From: Corallium rubrum
Lineage: Eukaryota > Cnidaria > Anthozoa > Scleralcyonacea > Coralliidae
NCBI GenBank assembly: GCA_964035015.1
Contig: OZ036002.1
Coordinates: 12,237,199 to 12,301,198 of the forward strand
Length of the DNA stretch: 64,000 nucleotides
Reading direction: 5' to 3'
Position numbers and translations under genes: made by a program. Below the pieces are notes generated by a model that was not told where the DNA came from, did not search any database, and worked only from the letters and a program-made list of their open reading frames with translations. Positions 47,218 through 62,846 of this stretch are shown here, one piece after another (positions within the stretch are counted from its first letter, which is position 1; each line of letters opens with the position of its first letter).

Positions 47218-47651
47218 AGGCCTGGCCAAACGCTTTCAACATCGCATTCAACATCATTCACCATTGTTGAACGATGTTGAGTAATGTTGAAAGCACGAGT
47301 GGCCAAATGAATTCAACATCGTTCAACATTCATGAATGACAATTAATTGAACGCGGGCTACCACAAAAGCTGGAATCGACAATATCCCGCATGGCGCATG
47401 TCTCTGTTCAACAAAGTTGAATGAAATGTGGCCAAATGCGTTCAACACCTTTCAACATTTTGAGAACAATAGAAATGTTGAACGCGTGTTGAACGAAAAT
47501 TTGAACATGTTCAAATTTTGTTCAACATCATTCAACATCATTCAACAACGTTCAACATCATTCAACAGGGGTGGCCAAACGCTTTCAACATGTTGAATTC
47601 AACAATGTTGAACGATGTTGAATGAAATGTTGAAAGTGTTTGGCCAGGCCT
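47218..47651. mobile_element. PIF/Harbinger-like MITE with TTA duplication
   Basis: The ends aggcctggccaaacgctttc and tgtttggccaggcct are flanked by TTA (47215-47217 and 47652-47654). The interior is made of ttcaacat/atgttgaa words. Confidence 0.85.
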
Positions 47652-48149
47652 TTATCAAGTAAAGATGGATTAAGTAAGCAAGTAAGAACTTCATTCCTAC
47701 CAAACTTGATCGTTTTAAAACCATATCTTCCAATAATTCTGCAAGAAACAATATTTATTGCACACAAAGCATGGTGGTTAACGATCAATTATTATATGGC
47801 ACAAGTTACTTCCGTTGAAATCGTGTGTTCTCATTGGCCGAGAACGTGTCACGTGCCGGTCGACTATTTTCCGTAATCGACCGGTCGATTACGGATATTG
47901 TCAGCCATGTTGTTTGCAACTAAACAACGAAAGAAAACCGCAAGAATTTTGTGAATTCAACAACCTGAGGTCTAAATTATGCATGATTGGGACGAGAGCA
48001 GTCTGGAAGCGAGTTTAGGAGTCCGAAAGCGATGACAACAAAAGCAACAACATTGAAAACGATGAGTTTATGTCACACGCTCGAGGTCACACTAAACTGA
48101 CTAAAGTACGTATCATGACAAGGTATAAATGTAAGGTTTGTTGTTTCAA

Positions 48150-48322
48150 AATGCCATATAATAAACTTTTTATTAACCTCGCTTGCTCGGTCTTTACAGA
48201 GAAATATCAGACCTCGGTCTTTGTGTACAAACCTCGCCCTACGGGCTCGGTCTGTACCAAAAAGACCTCGGTCCGATATTTCTCTGTAAAGACCTCGCGT
48301 TCGGTTAATAAGAAGTTATTAA
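48150..48322. repeat. Hairpin with CGAG-type apex
   Basis: The arms ttaacctcgcttgctcgg...cagagaaatatcagacctcgg and their mirror meet at cctcgccctacgggctcgg (48232-48250). Confidence 0.7.
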
Positions 48323-48515
48323 CTTTTTCACTGCCAAAGTCGACATTTATTATTTTATTACAACAATAATACCAACAGGTTTTTAACTCCATATAGACAC
48401 TTTGAAGAACCTTCGGGAACCGTCGCTGCTCAAGAGAGGCTATATTCATATAGGCCCTTTATATAGCACGCCTTCATCTTTAACACATTAACGTGTATCA
48501 CAAAAAGAACAAAGA

Positions 48516-52215
<3,700 letters not shown>

Positions 52216-52335
52216 ATTGGTTAATTACTACTTCATGTTAGGTTGAAGCAAGTGAATTGCGCCGTTCTTGGAAATTCTAATTCTCAATCTCAAGTCTCAT
52301 GGCAGAATAGATCAAAAAGCGAAAGGCTAACCAAG
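52216..52335. promoter_or_regulatory. Shared bidirectional promoter of NDUFAF1 and CRLS1
   Basis: Only 120 bp separate the two outward-facing start codons. A CCAAT box (attgg on the + strand at 52216-52220) is visible and there is no TATA box. The interval must also contain both 5' UTRs or parts of them, so transcripts may overlap. The role is inferred from the layout. Confidence 0.6.
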
Positions 52336-54761
52336 ATGGCCTGTTGCATAAGTAGATTATCTAGTCAGAGATGCATTCTCTCGTCACTTAGACAAACTTT
52401 GAAGCAGAAAGCTGTAAATTCCTCGCCGGTGGGTAGCTGTGTTCGTTCGCAGAAGAACAGCTGTGTCGTGTATATGTCTATCTATTCTAGCATAACTAGG
52501 ATAAACGAACATTCGACTCTGTTGTCGTGTTTCACGAGAGCTAGATCGCTGCTGATGACGAAGTTAACCAGAACTTGCAAGTTCGGGACGTTCTCGAGGT
52601 ACTTTTATAAAGAAGACGTCGGCTTCAGAAGTGTTTCACAAACAAAGAAATTGACGGCCCATAGACACGTGTCTTCTGATAGAAATTCGAAAGAGCAGGC
52701 TCAGATGGCTAAAGAAATGGTAAGTCTTCGTAGTTTTTTGATCTTTGAATTTTAGATGTATATTTATTTATTTATGTATTTATTTCTTTATTTCTTTATG
52801 TATTTACAGTATTTATTTATTTATTTATGTATTTGTATGGGTAATCAGATGATGATAGCGAGTACAATTGAGGATTTACCAGACTGCTAACTTTGCTAAC
52901 TGCGCACCGAAGGTTTTTTTTCCGATAAAAAATGCGCGCCTGGGATGCCAAATTATGCGCTTATGGGGGGTGTGATAAGTGCTGTCAGGCGTTTTCGGGA
53001 GGGGGGTCGATAACGGAGTAGGCATAAGCTGGTATAGTTACATAAGTAAAAACATAAACTCACCACTGTTTGAAGGTAATGATTAATGGACGTGTCAGAA
53101 TTGTACAAGTTGCACAACTCAAAATGTCTGTAGACCTGTAATTTTCATTGATAGATAGGTAATTGGACCCACACTGGTGTTAAACATTGTGTGTAATACA
53201 CATTATCAAACAATACAGGCCAGGAGCTTATGCAGAACCATCGCATTGGAGGATAACTGAAATGAACTAACTAAGGAGATATGTGTATTTATCGTATATA
53301 TAAAATGAAATTGAGCGAATTAAATATTAGTAAGGGTATAAGGAAGAGTATAGAGAATGAAAAAGAGTGAGATAAGGGAAGTGTGAAGAGTATTAGGGAG
53401 AATGGATAGGAATGTGCAGGGAAAGGTTTTTTTCTGTAAAGCCGGCAACCCTCGACGCATTTCGACCTTACAGTCTGAGTCTTCTTCAGGAGGGATTTTT
53501 AGGAGGAAAGGAGTTCTGTGGTTTGTATCGTGAAAATATGGAAAACGTGGAAGAGTGTAAATGGGGTTGAAATGAAGAGGAGTGAAAGAGTGTAAAAAGG
53601 GGGGGAGGGAGAGAAGAGGAGATGGAAAAAACAGCAAAATTCCAAAACAGTACACCACTAACAGTCTAAAACGTTCAGGCTTCTTTAACTCTGCACCGAC
53701 TCTAGACAGTAGTGCATATTATGTAGTATTTACAGCACGTGGGAGTTTACATATTTCTAATTTTTACAGAGCCAAGCCCAGGAAGGATTGAAGGAACACT
53801 ATCTGCCGTATCTGATACTTTATCTATACACCCACCCTAAGGCTAAGGCTAAGGCTAAGACAAATCTTACGTGATCATATTGCATACGCGCAGCAAGAAG
53901 CCTGTATCTAGTGCTTACGTAAGCATCAAGTAATCGGATTATAGTCATTTATAGAAGAATCTCGAGAGTGCTGAAAGGAAGAAGTCTCAAGAGCTTTACG
54001 ATTAACATAAATCTGGATAGGATATTTAGATATTACGTACCACACCTAATAATTCACACGTGATATTCATTTTTATAGGTCATTGGCACATTGCGCACAC
54101 CAAAATCTATTCCTTGTTCATCTTGCGCGCTTGAAAGTAAAATTCTCCCGCGACAAATTGCGCGCATAGAATTTTTAGGCATGCGTTTGCGCGCCGCGCG
54201 CGCACACGTGCGAAAATTGCGCGCGGAAGATCTTCGGCGCGCACGACAAAGTTAGCAGTCTGGAGGATTTACACTAAAAGTGATATTTGAAAATTTTGCC
54301 AAAATTGCACAAGCTGTTAGGTGAGTGCAATTTGGCATAATTTTCAAATATCACGAGTGGTGCAAATCCTTAATTGTACGAGCAAAGTCATATGATTACT
54401 CAATTATTGTATGCATGACAAAATTATGACATGTACGCATCGTACTCACTCACGCCTTTAAAAACATCCTGTTTCATTACTTGACAAGAAACATTTTCAC
54501 TCTGGGTGTTCTCTGTACTCATTTCAAAATATTTACATGGAATTTCTAGTTCATAGTGTACCACAAGTCATTGGAAATGTGAAAACTTTCCATTGCAGAA
54601 TTGGCAGCCATTTTGAATTTTATTGTCAACATCGTTCCCAGGGCCTTGGGAGCAGTACAATTAATAAAATAATTGTACTCAGTACAATTATATATAAAAT
54701 AATTGTACTCCTCTCAACCAATCAGAATGCAGTAATTTTGTCATGTGTATAATAAATGTAT

Positions 54762-54792
<31 letters not shown>

Positions 54793-56531
54793 CATATTTT
54801 ACTCAACTATTTATACAGTCACTTTGTTTTGTAAATTCTGATCAATTTGGGCTGATCTACTGCTGACCAGTGATCTCTCTCTCTCTCTCTCTATATATAA
54901 CTGGAGTGATATCTTAAAGTTTGTGGTAATCTTGTTCCCAGAGCCCACAATTCTTATGATTTTAAGATACTGTATGTGATGTCAAATAAAAGTACAAATT
55001 GATATAGTAAAGTTTGAGTACTGGTGAAATTATAGAACGTAGATTTCTAATGTTTTGAGCAAAGGCCCCTCTCTCTGAAGAAGGGCCTTTGCTCGAAACA
55101 TTGGTAATCTATGTTTTATAATTTCAACAGTACTCAAACCATACTATATTTCCATACACAGTATGTTACGTGGTTGCTATACGCAACAAAAAGTGTAACC
55201 TCAGCTGTTTGGTTTTTACAATTATTTATTTAATTAACAAGAAACTTAGAACAGATATTGAAAATGTATATAAAGATTAAAACTAAACTAAAGTTCAGAA
55301 ACTTATCTGTCATCTGCACACAACGAAACAGTCAATAGGAGATTCCAGCAACAGGTATAACAATCCATATGGACTTGAAAAGGAAGGAATAATAAAACCA
55401 ACAGCAGGAACTCCAGGACTGACTTCGTAACTACTTTGATACATATAGCTCACTCTCATAGATATGCATGCCTGAGGACTGTTTGACGGCTGCTTATATA
55501 GTTTCTAGAGTATATAATTATAGTAACATACTTCATTCTGTATATAATATATTTACGTAATTACTAAATGACATCATAGCTGAATCATGCTAAGTCACAA
55601 GTATGTACACAAGTACTTATTAAGTGTTCAGTGATCAAATAACGTCTAGTTAATTAACTGTCTTAGGATGGGCATATCCGTAACAAGTATGTTAAGGTTG
55701 GTTTTCCCTCAGGAATATTTTCCACCCTGACATGCATGGACTGGAAGTTTCCTTTGTGTTAAAATCATTACTTCCAACCGAGAACTTACAAGACAAAGAA
55801 AATTTCCCTGAGTGGAAATCAACCTTTATAGGGCCTGTTTATATGCAGGCAAGTTACTCCATCAGCTGAGTTACCCAGTTTTCTGGGATAAACTTTATGG
55901 CCTGTTTATATGAAAGTAAGTTACATGTACCTGGCAAGTTGTAATATGTATTTGAGAAGATTATCAGCAACGAAAGTGACACGAAGTAACAAATATAGAA
56001 AATTCATCCCACTATGCCGTGTTACCTAGGCAAAGTGTTTATATGGGGAAATGTTTATCCCATCTTGCCAAGATCCTGACTGCCAGTGCCGCGTTTTCAC
56101 CAGGGCGAGTTACCTGTCTTTCTCATGTAAACACTACAGTAGGAAAACAGTGCTTCTTCTACCAAGTTACCAACTGGGAACTCGCAATGTACCAATTAAG
56201 TAACTCCCCCCTTTGTTACAGTAGCTAAAGATTATTACTGTGGATCAACATAATTGTAAAAATTTAATAGACTTTTAAATTTGTTCCAACCAAGAGCATG
56301 TGAGCGAAAAGAAAAATTTGATTTGTGTCAATTTTATTTCACAAGTGGAAAACTGGTTTAAGCTTTTGTTTTATTTTCCACATTGTTTAGAGAGAAGACA
56401 ACATTCTCACCATTCCAAATATTTTATGTTTTGGAAGGATTCTGGCATCACCATTTTTGGGATACCTTGTGCTATCTGAGAACTATCCGGCTGCATTACT
56501 TTTGTTTATTGTAGCTGGATTTACTGACATG
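52336..56531 (+). CDS. CRLS1: CRLS1: cardiolipin synthase, first two coding exons
   Basis: Exons are 52336-52719 (128 codons, phase 0) and 56391-56531 (47 codons). The enzyme joins CDP-diacylglycerol and phosphatidylglycerol to make cardiolipin in the inner mitochondrial membrane. Exon 1 gives an Arg/Ser/Lys-rich leader without acidic residues at its start, typical of mitochondrial import. Exon 2 carries NILTIPNILCFGRILASPFL, the first membrane helix GYLVLSENYPAALLLFIVAG and ends at FTDM. This is the start of the CDP-alcohol phosphatidyltransferase motif D-x2-D-G-x2-A-R; only its first Asp is in the window. ATG 52336 (caagATGG) is preferred over upstream non-ATG codons. The remaining exons lie beyond 64000. 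The last intron contains the 6 kb foldback element. Confidence 0.9.
52879..54263. mobile_element. hAT-like element, 1.4 kb, exact 8 bp duplication aggattta
   Basis: The ends are ccagactgctaactttg and caaagttagcagtctgg. AGGATTTA is at 52871-52878 and 54264-54271. Subterminal regions are rich in gcgcgc. The middle (53300-53800) carries a cgaaatgcgtcgagggtt piece typical of retrotransposon tails. No transposase is seen. It is inserted in the stem of a hairpin (host arms around 54272-54385) in CRLS1 intron 1. Confidence 0.85.
54740..54800. repeat. (TTTA)n repeat and nearby (CT)n
   Basis: Short tetranucleotide run, with ctctctctctctct at about 54877-54892. Another ttta-rich tract follows CRLS1 exon 1 (52756-52830). 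The 54900-55840 stretch otherwise holds a hairpin (gagcaaaggcccc...gggcctttgctc, 55058-55102) and no gene. Confidence 0.85.
55846..56220. mobile_element. Second copy of the gtttatatg-type repeat (as 18710-19030)
   Basis: Shares gggcctgtttatatg, ggataaactttatggcc, and ttcatcccactatgccg with the 18.7 kb copy. It lies just upstream of CRLS1 exon 2. Confidence 0.65.
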
Positions 56532-58035
56532 GTAAGACATTATGTAGCAATCAATTTGAAGCTTCAACACCCCCAGGCATGCCCAACATTATGTCGCACA
56601 GTACAGAAGGTAAAGCACCGCTGCCAAACGTTTCTGCATGCGTGAATTCGCTGAGTAAACATTGCAAGAGAAGTGGGAACTAGCCATGGCGACAACAACC
56701 AGACAACGAAGACTAAGTAAGACTCGACTATTCATTTGTGTTTTAAAAAAAGGGTAAAGAAAATTACGAAGGGGTAAATTCAGAATATGTTACAATATTG
56801 ACAAGGAAGCCATGCACAGATTACCTAGTACCTTATCTTTTTGGTAGTATGCTTATAATTTTAACTTTTGTGTCGGATTAATCTTGGACCAGTCCAAATA
56901 TTTCTGTGTTTTCCCGCACATGCGTAAAACGTTTGGCAGCGGTGTTGGCATACCCTGGGAATTTGACCTTTTTAAAGTATTTGGTTGTTCAAATTCTCAC
57001 CCTTCTAAGGGTGTATTACAAGGAGGTAGGGTTACCCTAACACCCAGGTTACCCGTTTACAAGGACGCTAAGTAGCCTGTTTGTCCTTGTAAACGCGTTT
57101 GGTAGGGATAACTCGCCTACCCAGGACAACTTTTTAGTAGTTCCAGGCTTCTTGCCTTCTTGTTATTAGTGCTTCATGGTAACCAGACTCTACCTGTGAA
57201 ATTTTGCTTCTAAACCCGGGCTAACTAGTACTTTGACCCAGGTGCTAGGGTAACCCTACCTGTAGTAATAGACCCCCTTATGGAGACCAAAGGGATGCCG
57301 CCTCATTAAATATTCAACTTATTATTTATTCATTCTCCTTTGTGACGTTCTAACCCTAATCTCATTATGCATACGTCATTATGGCTCATGCTCCTATAGG
57401 ACACTCTAACCCTAACTTCCCCCCTTACCCTGGCTTGTTGCTGAACCCCCGGTATTTACTACGTCATACTGATGTATTATTTATTCGTTCTCAGGCTCCT
57501 TTGGGGCCGTCTTAACCCTAACTTTTTTCCCTATAAACCCTAGCTGTTACTCAACCCCCTGGTATTCATACGTCATAACCGATAGCTCTCCGACTGATTT
57601 CCGAATGGGAACGAGATTGCGTCATTATCAAAAGGTACTCGGCTTATATCCTTATAAGTAATAGTAATCACCTTTTCATTTAAACACTTTACCCTACTGA
57701 CAGTCGACAGTTGTGGGACACGTAGACGTACAGAGCATGCGTACACTAAACTTTAACAAAATAAACGTTCTTTACAAGGAACTAAAGAGAAATTGATAGA
57801 GGCACTTTATATTTTTTATCTGAAACCTTGTCTCGATGAGTATAGAGAGTTTTGAGCAGCCGAAGTGTCTGAATTGGCAGAGCTCGTATAGACTCAGATT
57901 AATAGCATACATGAATATTATATCAGTTTAGAACTTAAACGGCCAAACAGTTCTTTACCCATTTACTTGGACATATGTGCCGAATTGTCGCTTATTTGGC
58001 TTTAGTTTATAAAGTAAACGATGCCTTGAATGAAG

Positions 58036-58180
58036 AAACCGTTCGGCAAGCTGTTCGAAAGACATTGAATCATTTTCTTCAGAGGGGTTTGCCAGAATAT
58101 AAACCGAGAAACCGTTCGGCAAGCTGTTCGAAAGACATTGAATCATTTTCTTCAGAGGGGTTTGCCAGAATATAAACTGT
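58036..58180. repeat. Direct duplication of about 70 bp in the foldback arm
   Basis: The block gaaaccgttcggcaagctgt ... gggtttgccagaatataaac occurs twice in a row. The same double block is mirrored at 60365-60510, so it was present when the arms were last equalised. Confidence 0.85.
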
Positions 58181-58445
58181 CAAGGGTTAAACGGCTGACT
58201 CGGCTATTTTATTAACGTCATCAAGCATCTTGTTAATGTTGCTACGGCTGACATTTGCGTATTTATCCTGAGTGCACGTGCAGGAGACAAAAGAGAAAAC
58301 TGATTAAAGTTACTAATGACCAAAACATAACCGGATTTGCATATAAGTAGAATATTTAATTCATTTTAGGGGTGATCATGAGTTTTTTGGGAATAATAAG
58401 GGGCCTGAAGAGGTATTAATACATGGGCAAGTTTAGGCGAAAAAG

Positions 58446-58577
58446 TTAGTCTTAGGACTATAGTCTTAGTTTTAGGACTATATAGTCTTAGTCTTAGGAC
58501 TATATAGTCTTAGTCTTAGGACTATAGTCTTAGTCTTAGGAATATATAGTCTTAGTCTTAGGACTATAGTCTTAGTC
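58446..58577. repeat. cttagtcttaggactatag array, left arm
   Basis: About 6 units of 20-22 bp. The mirrored array on the right arm (59738-60092) has roughly 16 units. Confidence 0.9.
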
Positions 58578-58747
58578 TTATAATCACCCCAGGGGTAACC
58601 CCCAAACACCCCTGGGGTACCCCAATCATCCCTGGGGTAACCTCCAAACACCCCCTGGACACCCCATGGAGTAGCCCCCAAATTCCCCCGGGGTAACCCC
58701 AAACACCCTAGGGGTACCCCAAACACCCCAGGGGGTAATCCCAAACA

Positions 58748-59054
58748 CCCCCTTTCTCCTCCTCCTCCTCTTTCTCCTCCTCCTCCTCCTCCTCTTTCTC
58801 CTCCTCCTCCTGTTTCTCGTCCTCCTCCTCTTTCTCGTCCTCCTCCTCTTTCTCCTCCTCCTCTTTCTCCTCCTCCTCTTTCTCCTCCTCCTCCTCTTTC
58901 TCCTCCTCCTCCTCTCCTCCTCCTCCTCCTCCTCCTCCTCCTCTTTCTCCTCTTTCTCCTCTTTCTCCTCCTCCTCTTTCTCCTCCTCTTTCTCCTCCTC
59001 TTTCTCCTCCTCTTTCTCCTCCTCTTTCTCCTCTTTTTCCTCCTCCTCCTCCTC
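58748..59054. repeat. ctcctcctctttct array, left arm
   Basis: Polypyrimidine on the + strand, about 305 bp. Its purine mirror is at 59146-59573 (about 430 bp). Long Glu/Lys/Gly-rich open frames here come from the repeat alone. Confidence 0.95.
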
Positions 59055-59145
59055 TTAAAATGTGTATTTTGGTAGCGTTTTCTTCATTTAGACACTGCCT
59101 GTCAAATAGAAATGTTGATGAAAACGCTACCAAAATACACATTTT

Positions 59146-59573
59146 AAGAGGAGGAGGAGGAGGAGAAAGAGGAGAAGAGGAGGAGAAAGAGGAGGAGGAG
59201 GAGGAGGAGGAGGAGGAGAGAGAGGAGGAGGAGGAGGAGAAAGAGGAGGAGGAGAAAGAGGAGAAAGAGGAGGAGAAAGAGGAGGAGGAGAAGGAGGAGG
59301 AGGAGGAGAAAGAGGAGGAGGAGGAGGAGGAGGAGGAGGAGAAAGAGGAAGAGGAGGAGAGAGAAGAGGGGAGGAGGAGGAGGAGGAGGAGAAAGAGGAG
59401 GAGGAGGAGGGGGAGGAGAAAGAGGAGGAGGAGAAAGAGGAGGAGGAGAAAGAGGAGGAGGCCGAGAAAGAGGAGGAGGACGAGAAAGAGGAGGAGGAGG
59501 AGGAGAAAGAGGAGGGGGAGGAGAAAGAGGAGGAGGAGGAGAAAGAGGAGGAGGAGAAGGAGGAGAAAGGGGG
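59146..59573. repeat. gaggaggaggagaaa array, right arm
   Basis: Purine-only tract of about 430 bp, the mirror of 58748-59054. Such a polypurine mirror can form triplex or stall polymerases. Confidence 0.95.
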
Positions 59574-60890
59574 TGTTTGGGATTACCCCCTGGGGTGTTT
59601 GGGGTACCCCTAGGGTGTTTAGGGTTACCCCGGGGGAATTTGGGGGCTACCCCATGGGGTGTCCCGGGGGTGTTTGGAGGTTACCCCAGGAGTGATTGGG
59701 TTACCCTGGGGGTGTTTGGGGGTTACCCCTGGGATGATTATAAGACTAAGACTATATAGTCCTAAGACTAAGACTATATATTCCTAAGACTAAGACTATA
59801 GTCCTAAGACTATAGTCCTAAGACTAAGACTATAGTCCTAAAACTAAGACTATATAGTCCTAAGACTAAGACTATATAGTCCTAAGACTAAGACTATAGT
59901 CCTAAGACTAAGACTATATAGTCCTAAGACTAAGACTATATAGTCCTAAGACTAAGACTATATATTCCTAAGTCTATAGTCCTAAGACTAAGACTATAGT
60001 CCTAAGACTAAGACTATATATTCCTAAGACTAAGACTATAGTCCTAAGACTAAGACTATATAGTCCTAAAACTAAGACTATAGTCCTAAGACTAACTTTT
60101 TCGCCTAAACTTGCCCATGTATTAATACCTCTTCAGGCCCCTTATTATTCCCAAAAAACTCATGATCACCCCTAAAATGAATTAAATATTCTACTTATAT
60201 GCAAATCCGGTTATGTTTTGGTCATTAGTAACTTTAATGAGTTTTCTCTTTTGTCTCCTGCACCTGCACTCAGGATAAATACGCAAATGTCAGCCGTAGC
60301 AACATTAACAAGATGCTTGACGACGTTAATAAAATAGCCGAGTCAGCCGTTTAACCCTTGACAGTTTATATTCTGGCAAACCCCTCTGAAGAAACTGATT
60401 CAATGTCTTTCGAACAGCTTGCCGAACGGTTTCTCGGTTTATATTCTGGCAAACCCCTCTGAAGAAAATGATTCAATGTCTTTCGAACAGCTTGCCGAAC
60501 GGTTTCTTCATTCAAGGCATCGTTTACTTTATAAACTAAAGCCAAATAAGCGACAATTCGGCACATATGTCCAAGTAAATGGGTAAAGAACTGTTTGGCC
60601 GTTTAAGTTCTAAACTGATATAATATTCATGTATGCTATTAATCTGAGTCTATACGAGCTCTGCCAATTCAGACACTTCGGCTGCTCAAAACTCTCTATA
60701 CTCATCGAGACAAGGTTTCAGATAAAAAATATAAAGTGCCTCTATCAATTTCTCTTTAGTTCCTTGTAAAGAACGTTTATTTTGTTAAAGTTTAGTGTAC
60801 GCATGCTCTGTACGTCTACGTGTCCCACAACTGTCGACTGTCAGTAGGGTAAAGTGTTTAAATGAAAAGGTGATTACTATTACTTACTAG

Positions 60891-62207
60891 AAGTTACTAC
60901 CGCAAGTGAAGTGCTGCCTCAAAAGGGACAAAAACCTTTAGCCTACTCCACAGGCAAATATCTCCAGTCTGTGACCAATGTGACACCCCTCTTGCCCACT
61001 CCACCCAAGATTACCCACACCACCCAAGATTGCCCACTCCACCCAACATTGGCCACTCCACCCAAGATTGCCCACTCCACCCAAGATTGCCCACTCCACC
61101 CGAGATTTCCCACTCCACCTGAGATTGCCCACTCCACCCGAGATTACCCACACCACCCAAGATTGCTCACACCACTCGACTGCCCCCTCCACCCAAGATT
61201 ACCCACACCACCCAAGATTGCCCACTCCACCCAACATTGGCCACTCCACCCAAGATTGCCCACTCCACCCGAGATTTCCCACTCCACCTGAGATTGCCCA
61301 CTCCACCCAAGATTGCTCACTCCACCCGAGATTGCTCACTCCACCCAAGATTGTCCACTCCACCCAAGATTACCCACTCCACCATAAGAGCCCACAGAGT
61401 TGCCTTCGAAGAAGACTGGGAAGTCCAAAAATGTAATATTAATTACAATAGCCAGAGTATTTACACATCTCTTCTATATTTTTTAATTATAAGATTGAAA
61501 ACAACAAGGGATTTGACAGGATATACACACAATTAAATAATCACACCTCTTGCTCTGATGCTGTGGCAAAATTGTCAATGCAATTCCAAGTGCTTAATAT
61601 GTTTTGACAAATCTAGAGCTTTAATAAAATTATACAGCAATGTACCATTGAGCCCATTACATTATTTTGTAGAATTTGTATAAGTCAAAATACACACACG
61701 CAGATAGTAGCGTCTGATCAGAATGCTGATCAGTGCAAAGTGCAAACACAAATACACAATGAACCCACACCAATATACACCTAAAAATAGAAGAAAACAA
61801 CTGAAATTTCCTACAAAGAAACAGAGTTGTCAGTTGTAGAAATTGATATCTTACCTCGACAAGATAAACTCCCCCCACCGAAATTGTAAGACAGTTCATA
61901 AGTGTGTTCAGAGGTTAGAGACCAAGAACGATTCATTGCCAATTTAGAAAGTCCATCGCCGTCGTGGTGTTTACCAACTTCAAACGTACACGCAATTTGT
62001 AAGAGCAAATCCTTCTGGCGTATGTGATGTAAGTTGTAGGCAGAAACTTCCTACGTCACAAAACGTCATAAAATGCTCAACAAATAAATAAATAAATAAA
62101 TAAACTCTCAAAATCTCGATTCCGTTGACGATACATAACTCGGCAAAGAGGTCTGGACACGAGACATAGGACACCCATGTCAAGATTAGTGTGCTGCCTT
62201 CGGCAGC
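60891..62207. mobile_element. Insertion in right arm of the foldback, with cccactccacccaagattg minisatellite
   Basis: The left arm is continuous where the right arm is interrupted here (attactta | ... | taaggatat). The block starts ctagaagttactaccgcaag, as does the reverse of 41620, and then has about twenty 19 bp units (60994-61385). The remainder (61390-62200) is AT-rich without a recognised gene. Confidence 0.7.
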
Positions 62208-62477
62208 AATAAGGATATAAGCCGAGTACCTTTTGATAATGACGTAACTTCGGAAATCAGTCGGAGAGCTATCGGTTATGACGTATGAATACCAGGGGGT
62301 TGAGTAACAGCTAGGGTTTATAGGGGGGAAAGTTAGGGTTAAGACGGCCCCAAAGGAGCCTGAGAACGAATAAATAATACATCAGTATGACGTAGTAAAT
62401 ACCGGGGGTTCAGCAACAAGCCAGGGTAAGGGGGGAAGTTAGGGTTAGAGTGTTCTATAGGAGCATGAGCCATAATA

Positions 62478-62846
62478 AAGGATAAAGGACTGGGTGGCTA
62501 ATCGTCCTTACTTGCAGCCAGCGGCTGAATTGCGAAGGACGCAGATCAACGTGGCCGTGTCGAGGCATATCAAAGGCGCTTCAAGCTGCCGCCAACGACA
62601 CAGTTCAGACCACGGATCACAGCTAAGATGTTAGGTGTCGATTTTATGGAGGGAGGAAAGCCGGAGAACCCGGCGAAAACCCTCGAAGCACAGGAGAGAT
62701 CAACTACAACTCTACTCACATGAGCCTAAGCCCGACAACGGGGTCATTCCCAAGTGGTCACCCATCCAAGTACTAACCCCGTCTAACCCGGCTTAACTTT
62801 TTGGTGAGAGGCAGCGCGCTAACAGCACACGCCACCCGTGCTCCCC
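62478..62846 (-). mobile_element. 5S-rRNA-derived SINE, fuller copy
   Basis: On the minus strand it begins with gggagcacgggtggcgtg and then has a 5S-like block: ggttagtacttggatgggtg followed by accacttgggaatgacc (62733-62797), matching the conserved 3' half of 5S rRNA with the internal promoter region. The rest agrees with the array copies at 13690, 14511 and 15334. It is inserted in the foldback arm at ccataat. Confidence 0.8.

Noticed and set aside
55058-55130. Hammerhead ribozyme: ctctgaagaagggcctttgctcgaaac contains CTGAAGA and GAAA
   Set aside because: The bases fall in the loop and arm of a longer simple hairpin, and no proper helix III with a cleavage triplet follows. It also resembles a common retrotransposon tail motif.
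57975-58175. 66-codon frame starting MCRIVAYLALVYKV, present in both foldback arms
   Set aside because: It spans a direct duplication of repeat DNA, its second half is a shifted reading of the first, and there is no codon conservation beyond arm identity.
58708-59695. Glu/Lys/Arg/Gly-rich open frames of up to 211 codons
   Set aside because: They are translations of the purine and pyrimidine arrays at the centre of the foldback element.
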